Of a DNA stretch of 64,000 nt, positions 1 to 10,472 are shown in pieces. The notes under the pieces were generated by a model that saw only the letters and a list, made by a program, of their open reading frames with translations, did no database searches and was not told the DNA's origin. A program made the position numbers and the translations under genes. The DNA comes from Microbacteriaceae bacterium VKM Ac-2855 (GTDB lineage Bacteria; Actinomycetota; Actinomycetes; Actinomycetales; Microbacteriaceae), in NCBI GenBank assembly GCA_013204985.1, contig JABMLG010000004.1, positions 186,001-250,000 of the forward strand. The letters are read 5' to 3'. Positions within the stretch are counted from its first letter, which is position 1. Each line of letters starts with the position of its first letter.

Positions 1-44
1 CCGCGCGCCGTGCCGATGGCGCCGGAGCCTGAGTCGCCGGACGT

Positions 45-102
45 TGAGTTGCGCATTTCGGTCGCATCGCCGGCAACGGATGCAGCCGAACCGCGCAACT
101 CA
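45..102. repeat. long imperfect inverted repeat
   Basis: Outer arms of 10 bases (45-54 and 93-102) pair perfectly. After symmetric two-base mismatches, two further 5-base stems follow (57-61/86-90 and 64-68/79-83), leaving a 10-base loop. It could be a terminator of a gene left of the window or a dispersed palindromic element. Positions 1-130 hold no gene I can support. Confidence 0.5.
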
Positions 103-131
103 GGGGGACTAGTCAGCCGATCGTCCGAGGG

Positions 132-171
132 GTCCTTGTGATTGTTTATGGCACTAAACAATCACAAGGAC
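132..171. repeat. 17-bp perfect inverted repeat (stem-loop)
   Basis: Bases 132-148 are perfectly complementary to 155-171 with a 6-base loop. The stem is AT-richer than its surroundings. Its right arm shares bases 166-171 with the adjacent terminator-like hairpin, so the two structures exclude each other in RNA. It may be a second terminator for the minus-strand cupin gene or a protein-binding site. Confidence 0.6.
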
Positions 172-188
172 GCCGTTTCAGCGTCCTT
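166..188 (-). terminator. terminator-like hairpin after the cupin gene
   Basis: An 8-base stem (166-173/181-188) with a 7-base loop lies 37 bases past the stop codon of the minus-strand cupin-like gene. There is no long T tract, as is usual in GC-rich actinobacteria. Confidence 0.55.
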
Positions 189-224
189 GAGCCCCGATAC
201 GAAACCCGCCGCGGAAGGCGCCGC

Positions 225-842
225 TCACCCGACCGCCGCCGCGCCCTCTTCCGCCAGCGCCGCGAACGCCCGGTCCTCGATCGCCGCCTTCACCAGCCCG
301 TACGTGTGAACGCACGCGCCGCCCGCATCCGTGTCGCACGAGAACGACCACTGCCCCGTCACCACGTTCACGCCCACTGTGGCGTACGCCGACCACCCCT
401 TGTGACGCTCCATCTGCGACGCGTACGAGACCTCCGCATCCCAGCGGGTCGCCTCCGGATCCTCCGCCGAGAGGACCACGCCCGCGTCGACGATTTCGGC
501 GCCGAAGATCTCGCGGAGCCGCGCGTCGCTGAGCCCGAACCGCGATTCGATCGCAGCGGCAGGGGCACCAGCGCCAGCAGCCGCACCCTTCAACTCGACG
601 ACGATCGCCCGCGCCGACCCATCGCCGACGTTCTGCACGGCACCCACATGCGCCGGTAGCCACGCGGCCTCGCCCGCAGCCAAGGCGACGCCGCCGGCCC
701 AGTGCTGCACATCCGTCAGCGCCACGACCACGCTGTTCGGATGCTCGCGCGGCTCACTCTGTGCCCCCGGCTCGGCAGCGTAGGAGAGCACTCGCACGAA
801 CTCGTTCTCCCAGAGCACGGTGAACTCGCTCGAATCGTTCAT
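225..842 (-). CDS. cupin-like domain protein
   Basis: A 205-residue soluble protein. The first 100 residues read like a single cupin beta-barrel: 'ENEFVRVLSYAAEPGAQS' leads into 'PREHPNS', a histidine-containing motif 1 region, and a later 'GEAAWLPAHVGAVQNVG' stretch resembles motif 2. The last 100 residues carry a separate domain I do not recognise, with two Cys (SCDTDAGGAC). The start at 842 is supported by a TAGGCT -10 box exactly six bases upstream, so the transcript is probably leaderless. It stands alone, followed by two overlapping hairpins. No catalytic role can be assigned; metal binding is plausible but unproven. Confidence 0.7.
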   Translation of the reverse strand: MNDSSEFTVLWENEFVRVLSYAAEPGAQSEPREHPNSVVVALTDVQHWAGGVALAAGEAAWLPAHVGAVQNVGDGSARAIVVELKGAAAGAGAPAAAIESRFGLSDARLREIFGAEIVDAGVVLSAEDPEATRWDAEVSYASQMERHKGWSAYATVGVNVVTGQWSFSCDTDAGGACVHTYGLVKAAIEDRAFAALAEEGAAAVG

Positions 843-848
843 CCGGCC

Positions 849-854
849 AGCCTA
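849..854 (-). promoter_or_regulatory. -10 box, leaderless cupin transcript
   Basis: Minus-strand TAGGCT ends six bases before the ATG at 842. This is the spacing expected for transcription starting on the start codon. Confidence 0.5.
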
Positions 855-876
855 GGGAGCCTCAAGAAACCCGAAC

Positions 877-1218
877 TCACCCCCGCAGCACCTTCTCCAT
901 CGCCTTCCCCTTCGCCAGCTCGTCGACGAGCTTGTCGAGGTAGCGGATCTTCTGCATCAGCGGGTCCTCGATGGTCTCAACGCGGATGCCGCAGATGAGC
1001 CCGGTGATCTGCGTCACGTTCGGGTTGAGTTGCGCCTGCTCGAAGAACTGCTCGAACGTCGTGCCGTCGTCGAGGTGCGCACGCAGTTCGGTCTCGTCGA
1101 AGCCGGTGAGCCAGCGGATGACCTCGTCGAGTTCGGCGACCGTGCGGCCCTTCTTCTCCACCTTCGTCACGTAATGCGGATACACGGAGGCGACGGGGAC
1201 GGTGAAGATCCTGCTCAT
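877..1218 (-). CDS. DUF2200 family protein
   Basis: A 113-residue protein matching DUF2200 from end to end: '[18 protein letters not shown]' near the start, 'EVIRWLTGF', '[17 protein letters not shown]', and the highly conserved C-terminal '[20 protein letters not shown]'. The family is small, widespread and of unknown biochemical function. I chose the ATG at 1218 because the family begins here and a TACGAT -10 box lies seven bases upstream; the reading frame stays open for 30 more codons, but those do not resemble the family. Monocistronic, with 34 bases to the divergent-side cupin start at 842. Confidence 0.88.
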   Translation of the reverse strand: MSRIFTVPVASVYPHYVTKVEKKGRTVAELDEVIRWLTGFDETELRAHLDDGTTFEQFFEQAQLNPNVTQITGLICGIRVETIEDPLMQKIRYLDKLVDELAKGKAMEKVLRG

Positions 1219-1225
1219 GCCCGCG

Positions 1226-1231
1226 ATCGTA
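1226..1231 (-). promoter_or_regulatory. -10 box, leaderless DUF2200 transcript
   Basis: Minus-strand TACGAT lies seven bases before the ATG at 1218. Confidence 0.45.
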
Positions 1232-1428
1232 ACGCGCATCCGACGCGGGTGGCCTGCGCATCCGCACGCAGCCGCATCCGCCCACGCCAGCCCACCCGCC
1301 CGACTCACGCATCGACAGGACCTACCCGAAGTACAGAACCCGCAACTCTCCGCGCGCGATGGGGCACAACATCAGTACGCCCCCGAACTGGCCCTATGCG
1401 GTTTCTGAAAGGAAGAACAGTCTGGCGA

Positions 1429-1452
1429 CGCGGGGGCACCGACGCCCCCGCG
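1429..1452 (+). promoter_or_regulatory. GC hairpin in the leader of the Ig-repeat exoprotein
   Basis: A 9-base perfect stem (1429-1437/1444-1452) with a 6-base loop sits just before the ribosome-binding site (GGAG at 1461-1464). It may affect translation or transcript end processing. The remaining 1219-1428 stretch shows no gene. Confidence 0.4.
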
Positions 1453-1469
1453 AACCTGCTGGAGTGACC

Positions 1470-3542
1470 GTGTCTCGGAACATCCTGTCCATCGCTGTTG
1501 CCACGGCGCTCGCCTTCGGGGCGCTTGTCGCGCCGGCAGCGTTCGCCGACGATCCCGCCCAACTCGGCGGCGTCGCGCACACGAACGCGCGACCCGTGCC
1601 GGATCAGCGCAACAGCGCCCGCGCCCCGGCCGTCGCTCCGCCGCCCAACGATGCGTATGCGAACGCGCAGACGGTGACCACGCTGCCCTACTCGGGCGCC
1701 GTCTCTTACGCCGGCGCTACCCTGCAGCCGGGCGAGACCGGCACGTGCCGCACCACCGATCCCGACGGCACCGAGTACTTCACTGAGGCGATCAGCTCGG
1801 TCTGGTTCCGCTACACCTCGCCCGTGCGGCAGACGCTGACCTTCTCGGGCGGGGTCGACGGGCACTACTCGATCGTCGGCGCGTACAAGGATGCCCCGAT
1901 CGCCTCGCTGCAGCGCATCAGCTGCGTGGAGAGCGAGTACCGAGAGCTGAACTTCGTGCAGGCCGAGGCCGGGCAGACCTACTACTTCCAGGTCAGCGAC
2001 AGCTGGTACAGCGAGAGCCCGGTGCTGCCGGAGGAGCTCGCGAACTTCACCCTCTCGGCCAGCGCGGCCATCCCCAACACGACCTTCGGCAGCGCGACCG
2101 TCGTCAACTCGCTGCCCGCGACCATCACCGGCTCGAACACCCGGGTCGACTTCAACTGGTACGACCCTTACGCGTACTGCGGCGACGAGCGGGCGCTGAT
2201 GGGCACGCTCTGGTACAAGTTCCAGCCGTCGAGCAGCGCCTCCGTGCGGGTCGATTCGAGCGCCAGCAACTACCCGGCCGACTTCGCCGTCTACGACTCC
2301 GTCGGCGGCGTGCCCGGCGGCGACCAACGCTGCGCCGGACGCTACGACGTGTGGCCCGAGGGCGTCGTCGAGTTCTTCGCCCAAGCGGGCAAGACCTACT
2401 TCATCCAGGTCGGCAGCTCCTCGTTCCAGTCGGGTACCTTCAATCTCGCGTTGACCAGCATCAACCGCATCACCGGTTCGACGCCCACCATCTCGGGCAC
2501 CGCCGCGGTCGGCAGCGTGCTCACGGCGAACCCGGGCGCGTGGGGTCCGGCGCCGGTGACGTTCAGCTACCAGTGGCAGCGCAACGACGTGTCGATTCCC
2601 GGCGCGACCGCGAAGACGTACACCCTCACCGCGGCGGATGCGGGCGAAGGCGTCTCGGTGCTCGTCACGGGCAGCAAGACCGGCTACACGCCGGTCACGC
2701 TCGGCAGCACGAAGTCCGTGCGGCCGCCGCTACTGAACCTGCAGCCCGGCACCCCTGTTCTGACGGGAACGGTCGCGGTCGGCCAAACCGTGACCGCGAC
2801 GACGGGCACGTGGACCCCCACGCCCGATGAGTTCACCTACATCTGGCAGCGCAACGGCGTGGAGATCGCGGGCGCGTACGCGTCGACGTACGTGCCGGTC
2901 GCTGACGACCTCGGCACCTCGCTCACCGTCAGCGTGCGCGGCTACAAGGTCGGCTACAACCCAGCGGATGCGACCAGCGCCCCGAAGACCGTCGCCCCGT
3001 CGCTGCAGACTCTGACGCCGACCCCCACCATCTCGGGAACACTGAAAGTCGGGTCGACGCTCACCGCTACGCCCGGGACGTGGGATGCGGGCGTGACGCT
3101 GAGCTACCAGTGGAAGCGCAACGGCGGCAGCTACATCCTCGGAGCGACCTCGCCCACGTACGTGTTGCGTGCGAACGACGCCGGGGCGACGCTGACCGTG
3201 TCGGTGACGGGAACGAAGCCCGGCTACTCCCCCGCGACGAAGACCAGCGCGACGACCGGGATCGTGGCGAAGGGGACGCTGACGGCGCCGACACCGTCGA
3301 TCACGGGGACGCCGGCGGTCGGTAAGACGCTGACGGCGGTGACCGGCTCGTGGGGGCCGGCGCCGGTGACGCTCTCGTACCAGTGGAAGCGGAACGGCGT
3401 CGCCATTTCGGGCGCGACTGGGGGGACGTACAAGGTGGTTTCGGCGGACGTGGGGAAGCGGATCACCGTGTCGGTTACCGGAGTGAAGGCGGGGTACGAG
3501 ACGGTGACGAAGGGGAGCGCGTATCGGGTGGGGGTGCGGTAA
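1470..3542 (+). CDS. secreted protein with PPC-like domains and four Ig-like repeats
   Basis: A 690-residue exported protein. Residues 1-28 form a Sec signal peptide ending 'APAAFADD'. About residues 55-330 hold two tandem beta-sandwich domains resembling pre-peptidase C-terminal (PPC) domains, each with a 'WYKF/WFRYT' strand and a 'QAGKTYFIQV'-type strand. The rest is four Ig-like repeats of about 85-90 residues with the signature 'TPTISGT..VG..LTA.PG.W' and 'YQWKRNG'. There is no LPXTG anchor, SLH domain or catalytic motif. The GTG at 1470 is chosen because GGAG lies five bases before it and the signal peptide starts here. Three relatives lie at 25.7-33.7 kb. Probable role: cell-surface or matrix adhesion (inference). 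Confidence 0.82.
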   Translation: MSRNILSIAVATALAFGALVAPAAFADDPAQLGGVAHTNARPVPDQRNSARAPAVAPPPNDAYANAQTVTTLPYSGAVSYAGATLQPGETGTCRTTDPDGTEYFTEAISSVWFRYTSPVRQTLTFSGGVDGHYSIVGAYKDAPIASLQRISCVESEYRELNFVQAEAGQTYYFQVSDSWYSESPVLPEELANFTLSASAAIPNTTFGSATVVNSLPATITGSNTRVDFNWYDPYAYCGDERALMGTLWYKFQPSSSASVRVDSSASNYPADFAVYDSVGGVPGGDQRCAGRYDVWPEGVVEFFAQAGKTYFIQVGSSSFQSGTFNLALTSINRITGSTPTISGTAAVGSVLTANPGAWGPAPVTFSYQWQRNDVSIPGATAKTYTLTAADAGEGVSVLVTGSKTGYTPVTLGSTKSVRPPLLNLQPGTPVLTGTVAVGQTVTATTGTWTPTPDEFTYIWQRNGVEIAGAYASTYVPVADDLGTSLTVSVRGYKVGYNPADATSAPKTVAPSLQTLTPTPTISGTLKVGSTLTATPGTWDAGVTLSYQWKRNGGSYILGATSPTYVLRANDAGATLTVSVTGTKPGYSPATKTSATTGIVAKGTLTAPTPSITGTPAVGKTLTAVTGSWGPAPVTLSYQWKRNGVAISGATGGTYKVVSADVGKRITVSVTGVKAGYETVTKGSAYRVGVR

Positions 3543-3640
3543 GGGGAGGCTTCGGCTTCTTCGGGGAGCTTGCCGCGCCCGGAGCCGATCGTCTGGCGCC
3601 TGATCTCCTCAACTGCGCCGATCAGCCAGCGTGTCCTACC

Positions 3641-3646
3641 TAGCGT
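3641..3646 (+). promoter_or_regulatory. -10 box, leaderless XseA-like gene
   Basis: TAGCGT lies six bases before the GTG at 3653, and no Shine-Dalgarno sequence is present. Confidence 0.45.
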
Positions 3647-3652
3647 TAGCGA

Positions 3653-5134
3653 GTGATCGACTCGACCTCGTGGAGTACCGCCCAGAAAACCGCACTGAAC
3701 GAAGGCAGCCACGCTCTCGGGGCTACGCCCGTCGCTCCGCCCGCAGTTGCCGTCGATGCTGCTGCTCAGCGCATCGGTCAAACGCGATCGGTTGTGTTCG
3801 GCGAGTGCCGCGCGCCGCGGCTACAGGAGAGAAAAGCGCGGTTCGACCTTGCTGGTCCGGATGGACGGTTCGTCTCGGTCGAATTGAGCGGAGACAACTA
3901 CGTCAAAGTTTCCGGCTTTCTCCGCCGGTCCGGCAGTTCGCTCGAGGCTCTCCTCGTCGAGGGGAATCTGCTCACAGTGGACGGCGAACTTCGATTCGAT
4001 ACATGGTCTGGTCGGCTTGTCCTCGTCGCCCGACGCCTGTCGAAATCAGTTCATACAGAGGGCTGGGCCGCGACAGCGCGCATGGCGACGGCCAATTGGC
4101 TTCGGCAGCAGTTCCGCGCCGGTCCTCGACGGTTGGCGAGGCAGAATGCTCAGGCCCCGCATCTCGAGCGGAATGAACTCAGCTCGCTGCTCATCGACCC
4201 GTTTCACCATGTGGTCGCGATCACCGCCTCTTCGTCTCAGACAGCGAAGGAGTTCGCGTCGGGCCTCAGGAGCGCCCAGGCGAAGCGGCTTTTCAACTAT
4301 CGGGAGATCCGAGTTCCGATGGTCGGCTCGCAGGCGCCCGCCATAATCGCTCGAACACTTGCCGATCTCGCGGACACGTCTCCCGCGGGGACTCTGGTCG
4401 TGATTCATCGCGGTGGCGGCGACTGGAGTGGCCTCGACGTGTTCGACAGTCGGGCTGTCGTTGAGGCGATCGCGACCTCGCCGCTCAGGGTGCTCACGGC
4501 CATTGGACATCGGGATGACATCCACCTTGCTGACCGAGCAGCCTTCGCGTCCGCCGACACCCCGACTCGCTTGGGGACGGAGATCTCGAACGCCGCCTGG
4601 GCGATTGCGAAACGACGTGACCGGACGCCAGCCAAAGCCGCACCTGCGCGCCCGTCCGAGCTGGAACGCCTGCGAACGGAACTCCACGCCACACAACGCG
4701 CCCGAGATCAGGCGCTCGCTGGTCAGCGCAGCGCTACGAACGGGATGGCGCACCATCATCGACTTCGCATGAGTGAGGCGGAGACGCATGCGTATCGGCG
4801 GGTTGTTCTACGGGCACGGCTTGTGGCGGTGGCAGCATCGGTTCTGGCAACGATCAGCGGCATCGCGGCGCTGAACGTCGGGGTGTCGGTGCTCGTCGAG
4901 AACCGTACGCCAGACGGAGGAAAGCTGGTCGGCGCGCTCGTCGGCCTGGGAATGGGCCTCGCGCTGCTCTTCTTTGCCGCTCGCGCGCCGCGACGGGCGC
5001 GACTCCCGTTGAGCCTGCGCTACCAGCGTCGACATGAGCTCCCGGAGCGCGGATCGGAGCAGTGGTTCGCGGCGGCGGCGAAGGTAAAGACGGTGGGTCA
5101 GTTCCGAGCCGTTTTCGCGGGTCGGTTGAGTTAG
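3653..5134 (+). CDS. exonuclease VII large-subunit-like protein with two membrane helices
   Basis: A 493-residue protein. Residues about 43-130 look like the OB-fold of XseA, the exodeoxyribonuclease VII large subunit. Residues about 180-310 carry the XseA catalytic core signature: 'VVIHRGGGDWSGLDVFDS', then 'VLTAIGHRDDIHLADRAAF' and 'DTPTRLG', close to the family's RGGGS..DL and GHE.D..LAD patterns. The long coiled coil that binds XseB in true ExoVII is largely missing. Instead, two hydrophobic helices follow (about 386-410 and 425-447). No XseB small subunit is adjacent. The next gene is a modification-dependent nuclease, so a DNA-defence role at the membrane is plausible but inferred. The GTG start fits the leaderless -10. 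Confidence 0.75.
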   Translation: MIDSTSWSTAQKTALNEGSHALGATPVAPPAVAVDAAAQRIGQTRSVVFGECRAPRLQERKARFDLAGPDGRFVSVELSGDNYVKVSGFLRRSGSSLEALLVEGNLLTVDGELRFDTWSGRLVLVARRLSKSVHTEGWAATARMATANWLRQQFRAGPRRLARQNAQAPHLERNELSSLLIDPFHHVVAITASSSQTAKEFASGLRSAQAKRLFNYREIRVPMVGSQAPAIIARTLADLADTSPAGTLVVIHRGGGDWSGLDVFDSRAVVEAIATSPLRVLTAIGHRDDIHLADRAAFASADTPTRLGTEISNAAWAIAKRRDRTPAKAAPARPSELERLRTELHATQRARDQALAGQRSATNGMAHHHRLRMSEAETHAYRRVVLRARLVAVAASVLATISGIAALNVGVSVLVENRTPDGGKLVGALVGLGMGLALLFFAARAPRRARLPLSLRYQRRHELPERGSEQWFAAAAKVKTVGQFRAVFAGRLS

Positions 5135-5291
5135 CGCGACCGGCAGTGATATCTATCCTCCCGATGAGCGAACGTATTCGCATTCGACAAGCGTCGTCGC
5201 TAGCTAGTGGAGACTTTGCAGCGCAAAAGATCCCCTCCAATACATAGGTGGTAACCGGAGCGGGAGTATTCCTGACGGAGATTGCTGTCAG

Positions 5292-5297
5292 TAGTCT
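5292..5297 (+). promoter_or_regulatory. -10 box, leaderless SRA nuclease gene
   Basis: TAGTCT lies six bases before the ATG at 5304. A small inverted repeat (CTGAC at 5272-5276, GTCAG at 5287-5291) overlaps the spacer and could be an operator. Confidence 0.45.
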
Positions 5298-5303
5298 CGC
5301 GAG

Positions 5304-6401
5304 ATGCCCGCCATCACGCCTGCTGACCTCTCGCTCGAGCTCAATATCTCGCAGAAGCGGGTTCGGGACATCCTCCGCTCGATCTTCGGAACGCTGCCAC
5401 CGGGCACCACACGATGGGTGGTCACGGACGAGCAGGCGGACGCCGTTCGCGATGCCGTCCCTTCGCGCGAGCGCAACGGCCCCGCTGAATGGACGCTCGA
5501 AATCGGCGACACGGTTCGCCGTCGTGCCATCCACGACCGTTACCGCGGCCAGCAGCAAGGCGGGATTTCGACACCGAAGAGCATCCCCGACATTCTCGTT
5601 TTCAGCGCCCCCGCTCAAGGCGCGGCATTTGGTTACGACACGCACGAAGGATTCCGCGAGGACGGCTCCTACGCCTATACGGGTGAGGGCCAAATCGGGG
5701 ACATGCAGTTTGTGCGGGGCAACCTGGCGTTACGGGACGCGAACCTGAATTCTCGTCCCATTCGGCTCTTCACCACGAAGGGCACGAACGCAACATACGT
5801 CGGAGAGTTCACCACGGGCGACCCCACTTGTTGGTTCGAGACGATTGCGGATGTCAACGGCAACCCGCGCCGGGGGATCATCTTCAACTTGATCCCGGTC
5901 GACGCAGATGTGCGCTTGTTCGCCCCAGTGGGCTCGCCGACCCAGTCTGCCGCCCAGCAGTCGACGTGGACTCCACCCGACGCATCCGACGTGATCATCG
6001 TCCAGGAAGAACCGACCGTGCCGGGCGAGAGAGTGGTGTCCCGGGTCGAGTTCGACCTGCAGAGCCGCTTCGGCACCTGGCTCATCCAGCGCGGAACACC
6101 GCCGACACGGTTGCGCCTCGCGGTCGGCCCGACGACCATCGAGCCCGACTTCTACGTAGAAGGAGAGTCGTGGATCGTCGAGGCGAAAAGATCGCCCGCG
6201 CGCGGCTTCGTCCGCACCGCCATCGGTCAGGTGCTCGACTACGTCAACGTCGCTGAGCGTGCCGGCATACTAGCGAGGCCTGTTGTCTTGTTACCGGGGT
6301 TTCCGGAGGACGACCTCGTCGACTTGATGCACCGGCTGGGGATTGGGCTAGCTGTCGCGACGGCAGACGGATTCGAGCTGCTAAAGCCCGCGAGCAGCTG
6401 A
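5304..6401 (+). CDS. SRA-domain PD-(D/E)XK endonuclease, type IV restriction candidate
   Basis: A 365-residue protein. A short N-terminal helical DNA-binding-like segment (about 1-50) is followed by a ScoMcrA-type SRA domain (about 65-190). That domain shows 'RRAIHDRYRGQQQGGIS', then 'GYDTHEGFREDGSYAYTGEG' and 'GDMQFVRGN', the family hallmarks for reading modified DNA such as phosphorothioate or methylcytosine. The C-terminal part has a PD-(D/E)XK-like core, 'IEPDFYVEGESWIVEAKRS' (about 279-297), instead of the HNH domain of ScoMcrA. I therefore infer a modification-dependent endonuclease. The gene is probably leaderless, follows the XseA-like gene after 169 bases, and overlaps the end of the Nudix gene by 21 bases tail to tail. 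No partner methylase is present, as expected for type IV. Confidence 0.78.
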   Translation: MPAITPADLSLELNISQKRVRDILRSIFGTLPPGTTRWVVTDEQADAVRDAVPSRERNGPAEWTLEIGDTVRRRAIHDRYRGQQQGGISTPKSIPDILVFSAPAQGAAFGYDTHEGFREDGSYAYTGEGQIGDMQFVRGNLALRDANLNSRPIRLFTTKGTNATYVGEFTTGDPTCWFETIADVNGNPRRGIIFNLIPVDADVRLFAPVGSPTQSAAQQSTWTPPDASDVIIVQEEPTVPGERVVSRVEFDLQSRFGTWLIQRGTPPTRLRLAVGPTTIEPDFYVEGESWIVEAKRSPARGFVRTAIGQVLDYVNVAERAGILARPVVLLPGFPEDDLVDLMHRLGIGLAVATADGFELLKPASS

Positions 6402-6797
6402 CGTGAGCAGGCGAACGGCAGGGATGTCGGGAAGTGCCCAGTCCAGCGCCTTTAGTCCCTCGCGCGGGAGCCAGAGCATTGAGTCGTGGTCCGAACTGCG
6501 CGCCGGTCGATCGCCAAGCAGACGGGCCCGATAGCACTCGAGTCGAATCGCTCGCGAGTCGACGGTTGTCTCTTCCGTCGAGAGGTGCGAAACCACCTCG
6601 ATGGTGACGTCGAGCTCTTCGCGGATCTCGCGCACGAGGGCCGCCTCTGCCGTTTCACCGTCTTCGACCTTGCCCCCGGGAAACTCCCACTTGCCCGCTG
6701 ACGCGCGGCCCGGGGCCCGTCGGCAGACGAGGACGAGGTCCCCATCCTCGATGACCGCCGCAACGACGCGGAGAGGCTCAGGATGCTGATCGGACAC
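6381..6797 (-). CDS. Nudix hydrolase, MutT-like
   Basis: A 138-residue single-domain Nudix protein. The Nudix box is complete: 'GGKVEDGETAEAALVREIRE' continuing 'ELDV', matching G-x5-E-x7-REUXEE. The N-terminus 'VVAAVIEDGDLVLVCRRAPG' and 'GKWEFPGGK' is typical of (deoxy)nucleoside triphosphate pyrophosphohydrolases that cleave oxidised or non-canonical dNTPs or CTP. The GTG at 6797 has a TAGCCT -10 box six bases upstream, so it is probably leaderless. The 3' end overlaps the SRA nuclease gene convergently. Such Nudix genes often sit in defence islands, which fits the neighbours, although a housekeeping pool-cleaning role is equally possible. Confidence 0.88.
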   Translation of the reverse strand: MSDQHPEPLRVVAAVIEDGDLVLVCRRAPGRASAGKWEFPGGKVEDGETAEAALVREIREELDVTIEVVSHLSTEETTVDSRAIRLECYRARLLGDRPARSSDHDSMLWLPREGLKALDWALPDIPAVRLLTSAARGL

Positions 6798-6803
6798 GTG
6801 TAA

Positions 6804-6809
6804 AGGCTA
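6804..6809 (-). promoter_or_regulatory. -10 box, leaderless Nudix gene
   Basis: Minus-strand TAGCCT lies six bases before the GTG at 6797. Confidence 0.45.
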
Positions 6810-7320
6810 CCGACGCAGACTCCGAAGATCGCGAGAGCGGCAGGCGGGGCGGCGGCGCACTTGACACCGTCTTCCCATCGGAGACAGTCAAACCACTCCT
6901 ATCGCAGCGGCATGAGACGGGCCTGCAGTAGGGCATCGCATGCGGCAGGCCGTCCACGCTGCGAAACGGGCCGTGAACTTCGTGATCCCCGTCACCGCCC
7001 TGCCGAGGTGTCTCGTAACCAACGACGAGCACGCTGAGGCCGCCCAGGGGTTGCGCGACATAGTTACGAGAATTCACGGGCTCACGAGATCGGCGTAGAC
7101 ATGCCGATCGGCCGCGACCGGGCTCACTGGCTGTGAGATGTGACGAGACGTCTCGCATCCCAAGGGATACGAGACAGCCGTCTACATCATTACTGACTCG
7201 ATCTGGCTGCATAGCGGCTCCACCTCGGTGGGGCTTGCAGTCGCTCCGCGGGAACCGTGTGCAACCGAGTGTCGTGTTGACGTGGACCACCAGTACCTTC
7301 TTCGCTGCCGTCCGCGCTTC
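6810..7320. other. intergenic region without a supported gene
   Basis: About 510 bases upstream of both the Nudix gene and the first aldo/keto reductase. I see no coherent protein in any frame. A perfect 12-base palindrome at 7144-7155 (CGAGACGTCTCG) could be an operator. It may be eroded coding DNA, but no family is recognisable. Confidence 0.4.
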
Positions 7321-7326
7321 TAGCCT
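7321..7326 (+). promoter_or_regulatory. -10 box, leaderless aldo/keto reductase
   Basis: TAGCCT lies six bases before the ATG at 7333. A TTGACG at 7277-7282 is too far upstream to pair with it. Confidence 0.45.
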
Positions 7327-7332
7327 CGAGAC

Positions 7333-8208
7333 ATGCAAACCTTCACCCTCAACAACGGCGTCGTCATCCCGGCTCTGGGCCTCGGCGTCTTCCAGACCCC
7401 GCCCGACGAGACAACCGCCGCGGTCACTTCCGCGCTGCAGACCGGCTACCGCCACATCGACACCGCCGCCGCCTACGGCAACGAGCGCGAGGTCGGCGCT
7501 GCCATCGCCGACTCCGACATCGACCGCAGCGACGTGTTCATCGAGACGAAAATCTGGATCAGCGACTACGGCTACGACGAGACGCTGCACAGCTTCGATA
7601 AGAGCGCCGGCAAGCTGGGCATCGACCAGATCGACCTGCTCATCCTGCACCAGGCCCTGCCGAGCGCCTTCGAAAAGACCATCGGTGCGTACAAGGCGCT
7701 CGAGAAGATCCTCGCCGACGGCAAGGTGCGCGCGATCGGCGTCAGCAACTTCATGGTCGAGCACCTCACCACCCTCCTCGAGCAGACCGACATCGTGCCC
7801 GCCGTGAACCAGATCGAGGTGCACCCCTACTTCCAGCAGCGCGAGGTCGAGGCCTTCGGCGCCGAGCACGGCATCCTCACCCAGGCGTGGTCGCCGATCG
7901 GCGGGATCACCTCGTACCGCGACTCCGGCCGACGCAGCTTCGACGAGCCCGTCATCCTCGCGATCGGCGAGAAGTACGGCAAGTCCGCCGCGCAGGTGAT
8001 GCTGCGCTGGCACATCCAGGAGGGCCGCCAAGTCATCCCGAAGTCGACCAAGCCCGAGCGCATCGTCGAGAACCGCGACGTCTTCGACTTCGAACTCACC
8101 TCCGACGAACTCACGCAGATCGATGCGCTCGAGACCGGAAAGCGCGGTGGGCCCGAGCCCGAGTTCATCACGCTGGAGAACTTCGGGCGCGACATCCCAG
8201 AAGCCTGA
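7333..8208 (+). CDS. aldo/keto reductase (2,5-diketo-D-gluconate reductase type)
   Basis: A 291-residue NADPH-dependent oxidoreductase of the (beta/alpha)8 aldo/keto reductase family. Visible family motifs are 'IPALGLGVFQT', the catalytic Asp/Tyr segment 'HIDTAAAYGNEREVG', the Lys segment 'FIETKIW', the His in 'LLILHQ', 'GVSNF', and the cofactor segment 'VIPKSTKPERIVEN'. Length and motifs match the AKR5-like group often annotated as 2,5-diketo-D-gluconic acid reductase. The true substrate cannot be told from sequence. The gene has its own leaderless promoter, and a hairpin terminator separates it from the next reductase on the other strand. Confidence 0.92.
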   Translation: MQTFTLNNGVVIPALGLGVFQTPPDETTAAVTSALQTGYRHIDTAAAYGNEREVGAAIADSDIDRSDVFIETKIWISDYGYDETLHSFDKSAGKLGIDQIDLLILHQALPSAFEKTIGAYKALEKILADGKVRAIGVSNFMVEHLTTLLEQTDIVPAVNQIEVHPYFQQREVEAFGAEHGILTQAWSPIGGITSYRDSGRRSFDEPVILAIGEKYGKSAAQVMLRWHIQEGRQVIPKSTKPERIVENRDVFDFELTSDELTQIDALETGKRGGPEPEFITLENFGRDIPEA

Positions 8209-8225
8209 GCCGCGTCAGGTACCTA

Positions 8226-8260
8226 GACGGCCGCCGTCCTCGACGAGGGCGACGGCCGTC
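8226..8260. terminator. hairpin between convergent reductase genes
   Basis: An 8-base perfect outer stem (8226-8233/8253-8260) lies between the stop codons at 8208 and 8288. It can serve both strands. Confidence 0.55.
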
Positions 8261-8287
8261 CGGCATCCCGCACGACGAACGGCGCGG

Positions 8288-10468
<2,181 letters not shown>

Positions 10469-10472
<4 letters not shown>

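Noticed and set aside
45-188. CRISPR-like or attachment-site interpretation of the hairpins at the window start
   Set aside because: Only single inverted repeats, with no direct repeats or spacers and no integrase adjacent.
138-659. Plus-strand open frame opposite the cupin gene
   Set aside because: Arg-rich shadow of the minus-strand gene; no ribosome site or family.
6810-7320. Transposase or other remnant in the long gap
   Set aside because: No frame gives recognisable motifs; only a 12-base palindrome stands out.
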